Source: Planctomycetota bacterium
GTDB taxonomy: Bacteria > Planctomycetota > Planctomycetia > Gemmatales > HRBIN36
NCBI GenBank assembly: GCA_014584395.1
Contig: JACTMY010000019.1
Coordinates: forward strand, 1-64,000
DNA length: 64,000 nucleotides
Direction of reading: 5' to 3'
Shown: positions 26,216 to 34,239 of the stretch, piece by piece
Layout: each line of letters begins with the position of its first letter
Numbering within the stretch: the stretch's first letter is position 1
The notes under the pieces: model-generated
What the model was told of the DNA's origin: nothing
The model's database searches: none
What the model saw: only the letters and a program-made list of their open reading frames with translations
Made by a program: the position numbers and the translations under genes

Positions 26216-27172
26216 TTAGAAGCGGAGGATCATTTCCACAATGATGCGACCCTGAATCAGATCCTTGCGATCCGACAGGGGAAATTCGTAGGCGATGCCG
26301 CTTTCCAGATGCTGGCTGAACATGGCCTTCACGCCGACGGCAGCGGTGACAACGTTGTTGCCCGCGACGCCCGTCGTGCCCAGGTTGATCAGACCGTCGC
26401 CCTCGCCCACGATGTTCGGAATGCCCCGATTGCCGCCGGAGGTGTAATGGTACCAATTCACTTCGACGAGCGGATAAAGCCAGCCGAACATTTGGCGGTC
26501 AAAGTGCAAGCTGGTGTAGACCATTTGGCTGTTGTCGGTGTTGTCTACGGGCAATTGGTAGCCCATGTTCACGATGACGTGATTGAGTTCGCCCAATTCC
26601 TTGCCGATGGTGCCGAAGAAGGTGAAAATGCCGTCGCCGTGGCTTTGGAACACGTCGGCTTCGCCCGTTTGGAATTCATACATCATGCCCGCGGACACGA
26701 GGAACTGATTCTCCACGTCGCGGACCAAGGCATACTTGAAACCGGCCGCCATGTTCATCCAGCCATCGCGATGAGCGGCGCCGCGCGGCTGAATGAAAGT
26801 GTAGCCATCCTTATCGGCGATGAACGTCAACCTTTCGGACAGGGCCACCCGGGCTTGCATCGCCAAGACCTGGAAGGTGCCGCTGCCCAGGACGGGGTGA
26901 TCGCTCGGCGACCAGTTGTTGATGAACAGGCCGCGCAGTTCCGTCAAGGAGCGGGGATCCTTGGCCAGCACCGGATTGCTGATCGGGCCAACAAAGCGGG
27001 GGAAGCAACGATCACTTTCGAATGGCCGAACGCAATCGCAACCATCCTCGACGATCATGGAGTGCGTCGGTTGGTGCATCATCACCGAATCCCCCGTAGC
27101 GGGATAGATCAGGTGAGGTTCGGACAACATCACGTTGGTCAACATCAGAAGGGTTGCCGTCGTGGCGAACAT
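26216..27172 (-). CDS. Exported, probably outer-membrane beta-barrel protein of unknown function
   Basis: The ATG at 27172 has AGGAG 7 bp upstream, giving 318 aa; upstream ATGs at 27178, 27193 and 27196 have unfavourable spacing. A signal peptide covers about residues 1-20. The mature protein has a DGCDCVRPF cysteine pair, then alternating amphipathic strands (for example MNMAAGFKYALV, VYTSLHFDRQMFGWLYPLVEVNWY) and ends in Phe (EMILRF). A terminal Phe is typical of outer-membrane barrels recognised by BamA. No family was named. It has its own terminator. Confidence 0.7.
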   Translation of the reverse strand: MFATTATLLMLTNVMLSEPHLIYPATGDSVMMHQPTHSMIVEDGCDCVRPFESDRCFPRFVGPISNPVLAKDPRSLTELRGLFINNWSPSDHPVLGSGTFQVLAMQARVALSERLTFIADKDGYTFIQPRGAAHRDGWMNMAAGFKYALVRDVENQFLVSAGMMYEFQTGEADVFQSHGDGIFTFFGTIGKELGELNHVIVNMGYQLPVDNTDNSQMVYTSLHFDRQMFGWLYPLVEVNWYHYTSGGNRGIPNIVGEGDGLINLGTTGVAGNNVVTAAVGVKAMFSQHLESGIAYEFPLSDRKDLIQGRIIVEMILRF

Positions 27173-27441
27173 GGTCATACTCCTGTGCAGCATCATGCCA
27201 TAGGGTCATACGGAAAGCGGGCTTTCCGCCATTCTTCCGTCCATCTTGATCGACTGAATCGCGGTGTGGATGGATCGAGTTTTGTCACACTCGGGGGGAT
27301 TGGGCAAACCCAGGAAAAGGATATTCCGTGCCTGCGGCAAGAACGGCACGTTGCGCAGAATGTTCACCTACCTAACCGAACCGCTAACGTCGTCGTGGGT
27401 GATGCAAATGCCTGGCAAATGATAACGAAGACACCAAGCGC

Positions 27442-28662
27442 TTAGGGATCGGCCAGGTCCAAATTGGGAATTTGTGTAAAGGCGATCCGCGTGGGAGCGT
27501 GATGCTGCGTGCCGAACATGCCGCCGAAGTAAACGGTGTGCGCTCCAAAACGTTGATTGATCCGATCCATGACCTGGGACAGTTCCAGATGATGACGATC
27601 GTCGGGGAAGAGCGATCGGGCTTGATTCCGTTGGGCCACCAGATCGCTTAACCACACCCCGACCCGCAGGATGCGCCCATGAGGCTTGCCCAGCCACAAC
27701 GGCCTCAGCGTCGCTAACAGGGTCAAGGTATCCTGACATGGCAGCATCCGCTGAGCCGAATGCCAGGTCGGCCCTCCCCCCAGATATTTGATGCTGAGAG
27801 TCAGCTTGCGCGCGTGGTAGCCCAGATGCCTGAGGCGGGCGGCGGCCTTGTGCAAAAGCCTCACCGTGACCGCGCAAGCCCCTTCCTCATGCCGCAGCGC
27901 CGGCGGCAAAACATGGGAATGACTGACCGTTCGCCGCGCGGTGGCCTTCAGCGGCGCATCCTCGCCATGCAGGCGAGACCACCATTCCATGCCCAGCAAG
28001 GGACTACCCCAAACCTCCCCTAATTGGCGGGGGGACAAAGCGCACAGTTGCTGCACGCTGCGAATGCCGACGCGCTGCAGCCGCTTGAGCATCCGCGGAC
28101 CGATGCCCGAAAAATCATCCAGCTTGCAGGCGTAGAGCGACTGAGGCAGGGACTCCGACGGCAGCAAGACCAGTCCATCAGGCTTTTGCATGTCCGCGGC
28201 CAGCTTGGACAGCATGATGTTGGGAGCGATCCCAATGGAACAACGCAGCATCTCGCCCACCCGTTTGCGAATGCTTTCTTTGATTTCCAGAGCCAATTGC
28301 TTAGCCCGGGGCAGCTCCCTTTCCTGGCCAATGAGCTTGCAGGCCATTTCATCGATGGAGAGGACGTGCTGGACCGGGACGCACGATTGCACCGCTTCCA
28401 CGATTTGCTCATGAATGACCACGTAGAGGCGATGCCTGGCCTCGACGAAGCGCATGCCCGGACACAGCCTGCGCGCGTCCCGCACCGATGTCCCCGTCTT
28501 GACGCCGTGCCGCTTGGCCTCATAACTGGCGGCGATGCAGCAGGTAGTCTCCGCCCGGGTGGGGACGACGCCCACGGGCTGGCCGCGCAGTTCGGGTCGA
28601 AACTGCTGCTCGACCGAAGCAAAGTAAGCGTTCATGTCGATGAAGAGGTATCTTAGGGGCAT
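27442..28662 (-). CDS. Y-family (translesion) DNA polymerase, DinB/UmuC-like
   Basis: The 406-aa product has the catalytic metal ligands of the family: Asp9 in FIDMNAYFASVEQQ and Asp104-Glu105 in SIDEM. It has the IAPNIMLSKLAADMQKPDG block, then a helix-hairpin-helix (FSGIGPRMLKRLQRVGI). It ends with a little-finger-like domain. All catalytic residues are kept, so it should be active in error-prone bypass synthesis rather than an ImuB-type inactive homologue. There is no sliding-clamp motif that I can identify. It stands alone, with a promoter and SOS-like box just upstream. Confidence 0.9.
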   Translation of the reverse strand: MPLRYLFIDMNAYFASVEQQFRPELRGQPVGVVPTRAETTCCIAASYEAKRHGVKTGTSVRDARRLCPGMRFVEARHRLYVVIHEQIVEAVQSCVPVQHVLSIDEMACKLIGQERELPRAKQLALEIKESIRKRVGEMLRCSIGIAPNIMLSKLAADMQKPDGLVLLPSESLPQSLYACKLDDFSGIGPRMLKRLQRVGIRSVQQLCALSPRQLGEVWGSPLLGMEWWSRLHGEDAPLKATARRTVSHSHVLPPALRHEEGACAVTVRLLHKAAARLRHLGYHARKLTLSIKYLGGGPTWHSAQRMLPCQDTLTLLATLRPLWLGKPHGRILRVGVWLSDLVAQRNQARSLFPDDRHHLELSQVMDRINQRFGAHTVYFGGMFGTQHHAPTRIAFTQIPNLDLADP

Positions 28663-28685
28663 GGCTGGCTACGTTCTCGAAATAG

Positions 28686-28697
28686 GTACATTTGTAC
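28686..28697 (-). promoter_or_regulatory. Candidate SOS (LexA-type) operator before the Y-family polymerase gene
   Basis: The site is GTAC-N4-GTAC. It lies 12 to 23 bases downstream of the -10 box, where a repressor would block initiation. The LexA2 box of Pseudomonas putida is known as GTAC-N4-GTGC and controls a translesion polymerase cassette; the spacing and first half match here. Use of this motif in planctomycetes is inferred. Confidence 0.5.
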
Positions 28698-28708
28698 ACA
28701 TATCGAAA

Positions 28709-28737
28709 TGTATACCTTATTTCCCAGTTTCGTTCAA
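28709..28737 (-). promoter_or_regulatory. Sigma-70-like promoter of the Y-family polymerase gene
   Basis: On the minus strand a TTGAAC -35 (28732-28737) and a TATACA -10 (28709-28714) are separated by 17 bp. Transcription would start near 28702, about 40 bp before the ATG at 28662. Confidence 0.6.
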
Positions 28738-28787
28738 GCGCTAAACACCACTATTAGTGCAAGCCGCCAGGCGGGTCTGAATGACCC

Positions 28788-29306
28788 TTAACTAAACGGT
28801 CCCTGTTTAAGACACTCCTCAAGATCCCGGAGATAAGCGCGCAGGGTCGCCGACAGGTCGAAACATTTGCTCAGCAAGCGAAACACAGGCTGATAGATTT
28901 CGCCATGTTCGGTCACCGTCAGGCGGCTGCCAGAAGAAGTCGGCTCGATTTCATAAACCCATTCACCGCCAAAGGGCAGCCTGGGGTCGCAGATGCGCCG
29001 CACCATCCGCTTGGGGGGATCGCTGAGGATGGTTTGTAAAGGCAAGCCGCGCCCCCGCTCCATAACTTCGCGCCAGATCGGCTTGCCGCCAGCGTCGCTG
29101 ATGAACGTGACCTCCTTGAGCTGTTTGCGCCAACGGGTTTGCCCAGGAATATCGGCAATGATGTCCCATAACGCGGCTGGAGCGAGGGGACAGTCCAGGC
29201 TGAGCGAAACCTCGTGGCTCTTGGATAAAAAGCTGCCGATCACGGCCAGCAGCGCGACCAGTCCCAAGAGTCCCAACCCAATATAAAGCAAAACCCATGG
29301 CCACAT
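28788..29306 (-). CDS. SRPBCC-fold (START/PYR-like) membrane-anchored protein
   Basis: The ATG at 29306 has GGGGAG 8 bp upstream; the product is 172 aa. Residues about 3-27 are a hydrophobic helix, and the rest has the SRPBCC pattern: SLDCPLAPAALWDIIADIPGQTRW early, a middle of strands, and a long C-terminal helix (FRLLSKCFDLSATLRAYLRDLEE). SRPBCC domains bind hydrophobic ligands or act in polyketide or stress contexts. With the N-terminal helix the pocket would face one side of the membrane. No partner gene is evident. Confidence 0.75.
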   Translation of the reverse strand: MWPWVLLYIGLGLLGLVALLAVIGSFLSKSHEVSLSLDCPLAPAALWDIIADIPGQTRWRKQLKEVTFISDAGGKPIWREVMERGRGLPLQTILSDPPKRMVRRICDPRLPFGGEWVYEIEPTSSGSRLTVTEHGEIYQPVFRLLSKCFDLSATLRAYLRDLEECLKQGPFS

Positions 29307-29575
29307 CACAATGACTCCCCTATTGGAGGTCTTGTCCACAATTTGAACATGCGCCTGTTGGAATGCCGATGGCCATCATCGTATGAAAATCGACCGTCGA
29401 AGTTCGCCGGACATGCCAAGGATCGGATGTTTGCCCCGAGCTTGGTCCCTATTGCCCTTGTCCAGGGAACCCTTTTGCGTCATGATGAAAGAGCGCAAGA
29501 AACGGGCCTCTTGGCGTCTGAGGGTGGCGGTCCCTCTTTCAAGTCAGCCGCCGCTGTTGTTTTCAGGAGTCCACC

Positions 29576-30508
29576 ATGCGTTGGCCTTGGTTTTGGCTCG
29601 TTTGGACGCCTCTGTTAGCGTGTTTCATCCCGGCGGCGTCCGCACAATCCCCCTCCTTGCTCGACCCCAAACAGCCGCGCAAGCTGGAATGGAAATTCAA
29701 GGACAAGGACCGCTTCGTCGTGGACACGCAAATGAACCTGACCCAGATCCGCAAACCCCTGGGCGGCTTGGAACAGCGGGACGTCGTCAGCGTGGCCTCC
29801 ACTTCCTCGTTTCAAGTGATCAAGGTCGAGGAAGACGGCACGGTCCTCTTCGAACAGAAGATTGACAGCATCCGTTATCGCTACGATGGGACGGAAAAGA
29901 TCAGCGCCGCTGCGACCGCCGACCTGATCGGCAAATTACAAGGGGCCGTCTTCCGCATCACGCTCGGTCCCGACCGGACCGTGAAAAAAATCGAGGGCTA
30001 TGACGAGCATCTCAAAAAGATCGCCCAGACCAATCCGCCCGACGTGGTCGACCGCTTCAAAACCCAGGTGCAAGAAGCCGACCTGAAGGCCGCTTGCGAG
30101 GAAGGGTTCGCCTTCCTGCCCGAAGAGCCGCTCAAGGTGGGCGATGAATGGTCGCGAAAGATCAAGATGTCCTTCGCGCCCTTCGGCAAGCTGGAAACCA
30201 CGCTCCAGTACACCGTCAAGAGCATCAAGGACAACCGGGTCACGATCACGGTCAGCCACAAGGGCAGCGATTTCACCTCGCAAGGCGCCGGCATGATCCC
30301 CAAATCCGATTTCACGCTCGACACCCGGAGCGGCACCATGGTTTTCGATGCCCAGAATGGCCGATTGCTCTCTTCCGATTTGACCATCAAGTTTCACGGC
30401 CGGGTCGATATTCCCAACGTCTCTCTGCCTGGCACCCAGACCGAAATGGCCTACAGCCAACTGCAAACGATCAAGATCACCGTCCGCGACCGCAGTTCAG
30501 CCCGCTGA
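29576..30508 (+). CDS. DUF6263-like exported protein (paralogue 1)
   Basis: The ATG has AGGAG 7 bp upstream; the 310-aa product has a signal peptide ending near ASA (about residue 23). The mature protein opens with LEWKFKDKDRFVVDTQMN and shares a layout with the gene at 31087: an early LEWKFK strand, a FQVxKxxE segment, a GYDEHLKKI helix, a segment with FLPEEPLKVGDEW, and a final strand on NGRLLSSDLTIKF. This is the DUF6263 pattern common in planctomycetes; its function is unknown. It is followed by a possible small minus-strand gene before its paralogue. Confidence 0.8.
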   Translation: MRWPWFWLVWTPLLACFIPAASAQSPSLLDPKQPRKLEWKFKDKDRFVVDTQMNLTQIRKPLGGLEQRDVVSVASTSSFQVIKVEEDGTVLFEQKIDSIRYRYDGTEKISAAATADLIGKLQGAVFRITLGPDRTVKKIEGYDEHLKKIAQTNPPDVVDRFKTQVQEADLKAACEEGFAFLPEEPLKVGDEWSRKIKMSFAPFGKLETTLQYTVKSIKDNRVTITVSHKGSDFTSQGAGMIPKSDFTLDTRSGTMVFDAQNGRLLSSDLTIKFHGRVDIPNVSLPGTQTEMAYSQLQTIKITVRDRSSAR

Positions 30509-30525
30509 TCGGCCGATCGGCGAGA

Positions 30526-30810
30526 TCATCCTGTCCCGATGGATCGTTTGAAGACAGCCTTGCGGTTGAGCCATCTCCAAACCACCGGCTTATGGATCGA
30601 ATGAAAATCGCGGATAAGTTCCGCGCCGGCCAGATAATCCACGCGCAGCGGATGGCGTCTGCCCGCCAATTTGAGGTTGCCGCCAGGCACGCGGTGAAGC
30701 TTGGCCGCGGGGTAGCGGAGAGGCTCGCCGCTTTTCGTCACGGCCAAACCCCAACCCGTCTCATCGATGCCAACGATCTCCTCCCGCCGCCACAATGGCC
30801 GACTGGTCAT
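30526..30810 (-). CDS. Possible small protein gene, unrecognised
   Basis: This 94-aa frame lies alone between two plus-strand DUF6263 genes. Its codons look like real coding DNA of this genome (C/G-rich third positions, few rare codons), and the peptide reads plausibly (GIDETGWGLAVTKSGEPLRY and HRVPGGNLKLAGRRHPLRV). No ribosome site is evident before the ATG at 30810, no signal peptide is seen and no family was recognised. It may be a real small protein or the remnant of a longer gene. Confidence 0.45.
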   Translation of the reverse strand: MTSRPLWRREEIVGIDETGWGLAVTKSGEPLRYPAAKLHRVPGGNLKLAGRRHPLRVDYLAGAELIRDFHSIHKPVVWRWLNRKAVFKRSIGTG

Positions 30811-31086
30811 GCCAGCTTTATCGATGTGTGTGGTTATGAAAATGAAGAGTGCGGGACTCCCGGATCATTCAACCTTCCACCCTGTCATGAAGCAGTCCTC
30901 CGTTCAGTCGTTGTTGATCGATCCCTAACCGTGATTCGCGGCCAGTTAAAGCCACCTCAATGATTGGCTTGCGCGCCAGTCCATCGACTCAGCACCTTCC
31001 GCTTGCGTGTCAAGGCTTCTCAGGATACAACAAGGATTCCAACGCCCTGGGCGAACATGAAGATGAACCACCACGGAGGAACCATC

Positions 31087-32007
31087 ATGCATAGAGCGTC
31101 TCGGCCCCTGCACCTCTCCGCTTTCCATTGGCTGTTGACGTGCCTCCTGGCATGGGCCCTCGGAACTCCCCTTGCGGCCCAGGATCGCGTGTTGGAGTGG
31201 AAGTTCAAGCTCGGCGATAAATTCCAACTCGTCACCACTTCGGAACTCAAACAGATCATCCGCGCCACCCGGCAGGAAGAGCAAAAGCTCGATACGATTT
31301 ACGTCATCACCTCCACTTTTCAGGTGACCAAAGCCTCCGAGGAAGTTTACGAACTTAAGCAAACCATCGATTCGATCCAAATTCAAGCCCCGAGCGGACT
31401 GGCCCCCAGCAAGCTGTACCAGCAACTCCAAGGAGTTTCCTTCACCTTGACGCTCAACAAGGACAAGCAGCTTACGAAATTGGATGGCTACGAGGAGATG
31501 ATGAAAAAAATCACCGGCGACGATCCCAACCTCCGCCGGGTCGTCCAATCCATTCTTCCTGAAGAGACCCTGCGAACCTCCGTGCAAGAGTCGATCAGTT
31601 TTCTGCCTTCCAAGTCCGTGAACCTGGGACACCAATGGGAACGCAGCTTCAGCATGGCCCTGGGCTCCCTCGGCACGATGCAGGTGACGAATCAGTACAC
31701 GTATGAAAAGGACGAAAACGTGCAAAATGACCTGCTCGCCGTCATCAAGGTGCAGCCGCGCTTCCAATATCAGGCTCCCAAGGCCGACCCCGTGGGCATG
31801 CCCATGCAGGTGCTCCGCGGGTCGGTTCAGGTCGAACCCGCCAGCGGCATGATCTGGTTCGATCGCATCAACGGCCGACTGGTCAAATCGGAAATGAAAC
31901 TGACCCTCAAGGGGAAGTTCGACGTGCGGACGAGCGGCCAGGAAGCCACGATCGAAATCGAACAGGATCAGAAAGTCGAAATCCGCAGGGTGGAGACAGC
32001 GAAATAA
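31087..32007 (+). CDS. DUF6263-like exported protein (paralogue 2)
   Basis: The ATG at 31087 has GGAGG 7 bp upstream; the product is 306 aa with a signal peptide ending near LAAQ. It shares with the gene at 29576 the opening LEWKFK(L/D) strand, the DSIQIQ/DSIRYR strand, the LDGYEEMMKKI helix, the FLPSKSVNLGHQW segment and the NGRLVKSEMKLTLKGK strand. It precedes the ExbB-like gene by 59 bp and may belong to the same transcript, so a link to that envelope system is possible (inferred). Confidence 0.8.
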   Translation: MHRASRPLHLSAFHWLLTCLLAWALGTPLAAQDRVLEWKFKLGDKFQLVTTSELKQIIRATRQEEQKLDTIYVITSTFQVTKASEEVYELKQTIDSIQIQAPSGLAPSKLYQQLQGVSFTLTLNKDKQLTKLDGYEEMMKKITGDDPNLRRVVQSILPEETLRTSVQESISFLPSKSVNLGHQWERSFSMALGSLGTMQVTNQYTYEKDENVQNDLLAVIKVQPRFQYQAPKADPVGMPMQVLRGSVQVEPASGMIWFDRINGRLVKSEMKLTLKGKFDVRTSGQEATIEIEQDQKVEIRRVETAK

Positions 32008-32066
32008 AGGAAGCGACGGCGTCGGCCTCCGTGGTCGGGCATGGATAGACACCTTGAGGATCGGCC

Positions 32067-32918
32067 ATGAATCTTCGGCGACCCTTTCAAACCCTGGCCG
32101 AGGGACCGCTTCTGGTCCTGGCCCTGGTCGTCGTGGCGGCGATCTGCCTGCCGTTGATCCAGATTTGGACGGGGGGAGAGCATCTCTCCCTGCCCTATTC
32201 GGGAGAGCGGCTGGCTCGACTGTTGCTCGGCCCCGAACAACTCCTGTGCTACGCTTGCTTCACCTGGGCGCTTTTGATCCTGCTGAGCCGCGTTCGGGAA
32301 GTGCGCCGGCAGCGGCGCGCCTTGGACATGGACCTGTTGCCCATGGGAGCCGATTTGCGGCTGTTGCCAGAGGACGCCCGGTTGTGGCAGCGGCGCGTCC
32401 ACCAACTCAGCCAGCGAGGCGGTCCGTTCTTGCTGGGTCACTGGCTTGAACTGGCCCTGGGGAAGTTTTCCATCAGCCAACAGGCCAGCGACGTCCGCGC
32501 CATCATCTCGGCCCAAGCCGACCTGGAGTCGCAACGGCTGTCGGCTTCGATGGCCCGGGTGAATTACCTCGCCTGGGCCATTCCCGCTTTGGGCTTCATC
32601 GGCACGGCCCGCGGCATTGGCATGACGCTCAGCGTGGCCCCAGCCTTGACCGATGCCACTTTGCACCAGTTCCTCGACCAGACCACGCGCAGCCTGGCGG
32701 TGACGTTCGACACGACCCTGGTGGCCCTGGTCCTCAGCCTTTTCCTCATGTATCTGATCCACGGGCAAAGCCGCGAAGAGGAGTTGCTCGTTCTGGATTG
32801 CCAACAATACTGCGTGGAGCAACTCGAATCGCGTTTGTGCGTTCTGGATGCTCCGACCCATGGCGACTCGCTGGCGGGCCGGCCCGAATTACCCGCCTAT
32901 GAAGTCGACCCGGATTGA
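32067..32918 (+). CDS. MotA/TolQ/ExbB-type proton channel protein
   Basis: The ATG has GAGGA 6 bp upstream; the product is 283 aa. Hydrophobic segments lie at about 12-34, 58-74, 165-190 and 208-232. The last two hold the MotA_ExbB core: IPALGFIGTARGIGM (ExbB: PLLGLLGTVxGM) and AVTFDTTLVALVLSLFLMYL (ExbB: ALxTTAxGLxxAI). Such proteins form pentameric stators that couple ion flow to an envelope partner. The usual small ExbD partner is missing; the gene is followed instead by an actin/Hsp70-like protein and a TM-VWA protein. Confidence 0.85.
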   Translation: MNLRRPFQTLAEGPLLVLALVVVAAICLPLIQIWTGGEHLSLPYSGERLARLLLGPEQLLCYACFTWALLILLSRVREVRRQRRALDMDLLPMGADLRLLPEDARLWQRRVHQLSQRGGPFLLGHWLELALGKFSISQQASDVRAIISAQADLESQRLSASMARVNYLAWAIPALGFIGTARGIGMTLSVAPALTDATLHQFLDQTTRSLAVTFDTTLVALVLSLFLMYLIHGQSREEELLVLDCQQYCVEQLESRLCVLDAPTHGDSLAGRPELPAYEVDPD

Positions 32919-32937
32919 CCGCTCTCGGAGTGGCTCC

Positions 32938-34212
32938 ATGAGCTTTGCCTTTTTGGACCTGACGACGGATCGCCTGAAGGCCTGGCAACGCGGCCCTTCC
33001 GCCCTGCCCCGGTCCGTGCCGCTCGACCACGATCGGGAAGCGCTCCCCTTGGCCGTGCGCGGCGACCAGCGCAAACTCCAAGTCGGCCATGCGGCCCTGC
33101 AACATTGCCGGGAAATGCCCCATGACGTTTGGACGGGCTTTCTCCCGCAATTGGGCGAAACGCGCCCCGTGCCGCTGGGCCGGCATCGACTCACCCCGGA
33201 AGACGTTTTGCGAACGCTTCTGCAACTGGCCAAGGAGCGGCTCGGTTCATGCCGCCGCTGGTTGATCGCCATTCCCGCCTACCTCAAGGACGATCAGATC
33301 GACTGCCTGCAGGGCATGATGCGGGACCTGGGCGTGGATCTCTTGGGCATGGTGCCGCGCGGGCTGCTCCTGGCCCAATCCATCCACGAAGAAGAACAGC
33401 CCTGGAAGAGCTTGGGCGTCTTGGCCGACGTGGATAGCGCCGGGTTCACCCTGCACGTCATCCGACCGACCAAAAACGACCTCCACCTGGTGCAGGAGCG
33501 GCATCTGCCGCTGTTGGGGCGGCAGCGCTGGCTGGATCGGCTCATCGAAGCCGTGGCCACGGCTTCCATCCATCTCCATCGCCGCGATCCACGGGGCAGC
33601 GCTCACTCCGATCAAGAACTGTTCAATCAATCGCGCGACTGGCTGCGGTTGTTGCGGCAAGGCAGCGACCTGACGGCCCGCTTCACCCCCACGCACCGGA
33701 CTTTGCCCTATGAACTGCAACTGCGACGCGCCTCCGCCGAGCAGGCCTGCAAGAACTTGAACCGGGCCGCAGCGGAGGAATGGCTGTTGCTGCTTCGCCA
33801 GGTGGACCCGACGCTGCAAGCCAGCACGCTCTTTTGCAGTGCGGCCGCAGGGGAACTGCCCGGCCTGCTCGACATCATGCAGTCTCTGGTAAAAACCAAG
33901 CTTCCCGTTTGTGTGGTGGACGAGGCCTACCCGGCCGCGGCCTTGCGGCTCGCGGGCAGCATCGAGGAGAAGGAGCGCCAGCGCATCTCCTTCGCCTCCA
34001 AGTGCATTCGCCTGGGCGACGCGGAGTTCACCTTTGACGCCAGCCGCCGCTCCACGGGGACGTCCGAAGCGGAGTTTGTCTTTGACGCCCCCTCGACGCT
34101 GCCGTTTCCGGAAGAACCCTGGCTCATCAAGAAACCGATGGCCGAGCCGATCCCCGAGGAAGATCGCGTTCGCCCTGCGCTCAAGCGGCATCGGCCTGCT
34201 CGTGAGGACTAA
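32938..34212 (+). CDS. Actin/Hsp70-fold-like protein of the stator-VWA cassette
   Basis: The ATG at 32938 has GGAG 7 bp upstream and follows the ExbB-like gene by 19 bp; the product is 424 aa. There is no signal peptide, so it should be cytoplasmic. It looks like a degenerate actin/Hsp70/PilM fold: N-terminal AFLDLTTDRLKAW (phosphate-1 position), VLADVDSAGFTLHVI in the middle (phosphate-2 position), and late STLFCSAAAGELPGLLDIM (adenosine motif position). The usual glycines are partly replaced, so nucleotide binding is uncertain. Role in coupling or assembling the stator is inferred from the operon. Confidence 0.6.
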   Translation: MSFAFLDLTTDRLKAWQRGPSALPRSVPLDHDREALPLAVRGDQRKLQVGHAALQHCREMPHDVWTGFLPQLGETRPVPLGRHRLTPEDVLRTLLQLAKERLGSCRRWLIAIPAYLKDDQIDCLQGMMRDLGVDLLGMVPRGLLLAQSIHEEEQPWKSLGVLADVDSAGFTLHVIRPTKNDLHLVQERHLPLLGRQRWLDRLIEAVATASIHLHRRDPRGSAHSDQELFNQSRDWLRLLRQGSDLTARFTPTHRTLPYELQLRRASAEQACKNLNRAAAEEWLLLLRQVDPTLQASTLFCSAAAGELPGLLDIMQSLVKTKLPVCVVDEAYPAAALRLAGSIEEKERQRISFASKCIRLGDAEFTFDASRRSTGTSEAEFVFDAPSTLPFPEEPWLIKKPMAEPIPEEDRVRPALKRHRPARED

Positions 34213-34239
34213 CCTTTTCCACTCCGTGAGCTTTGCGAT

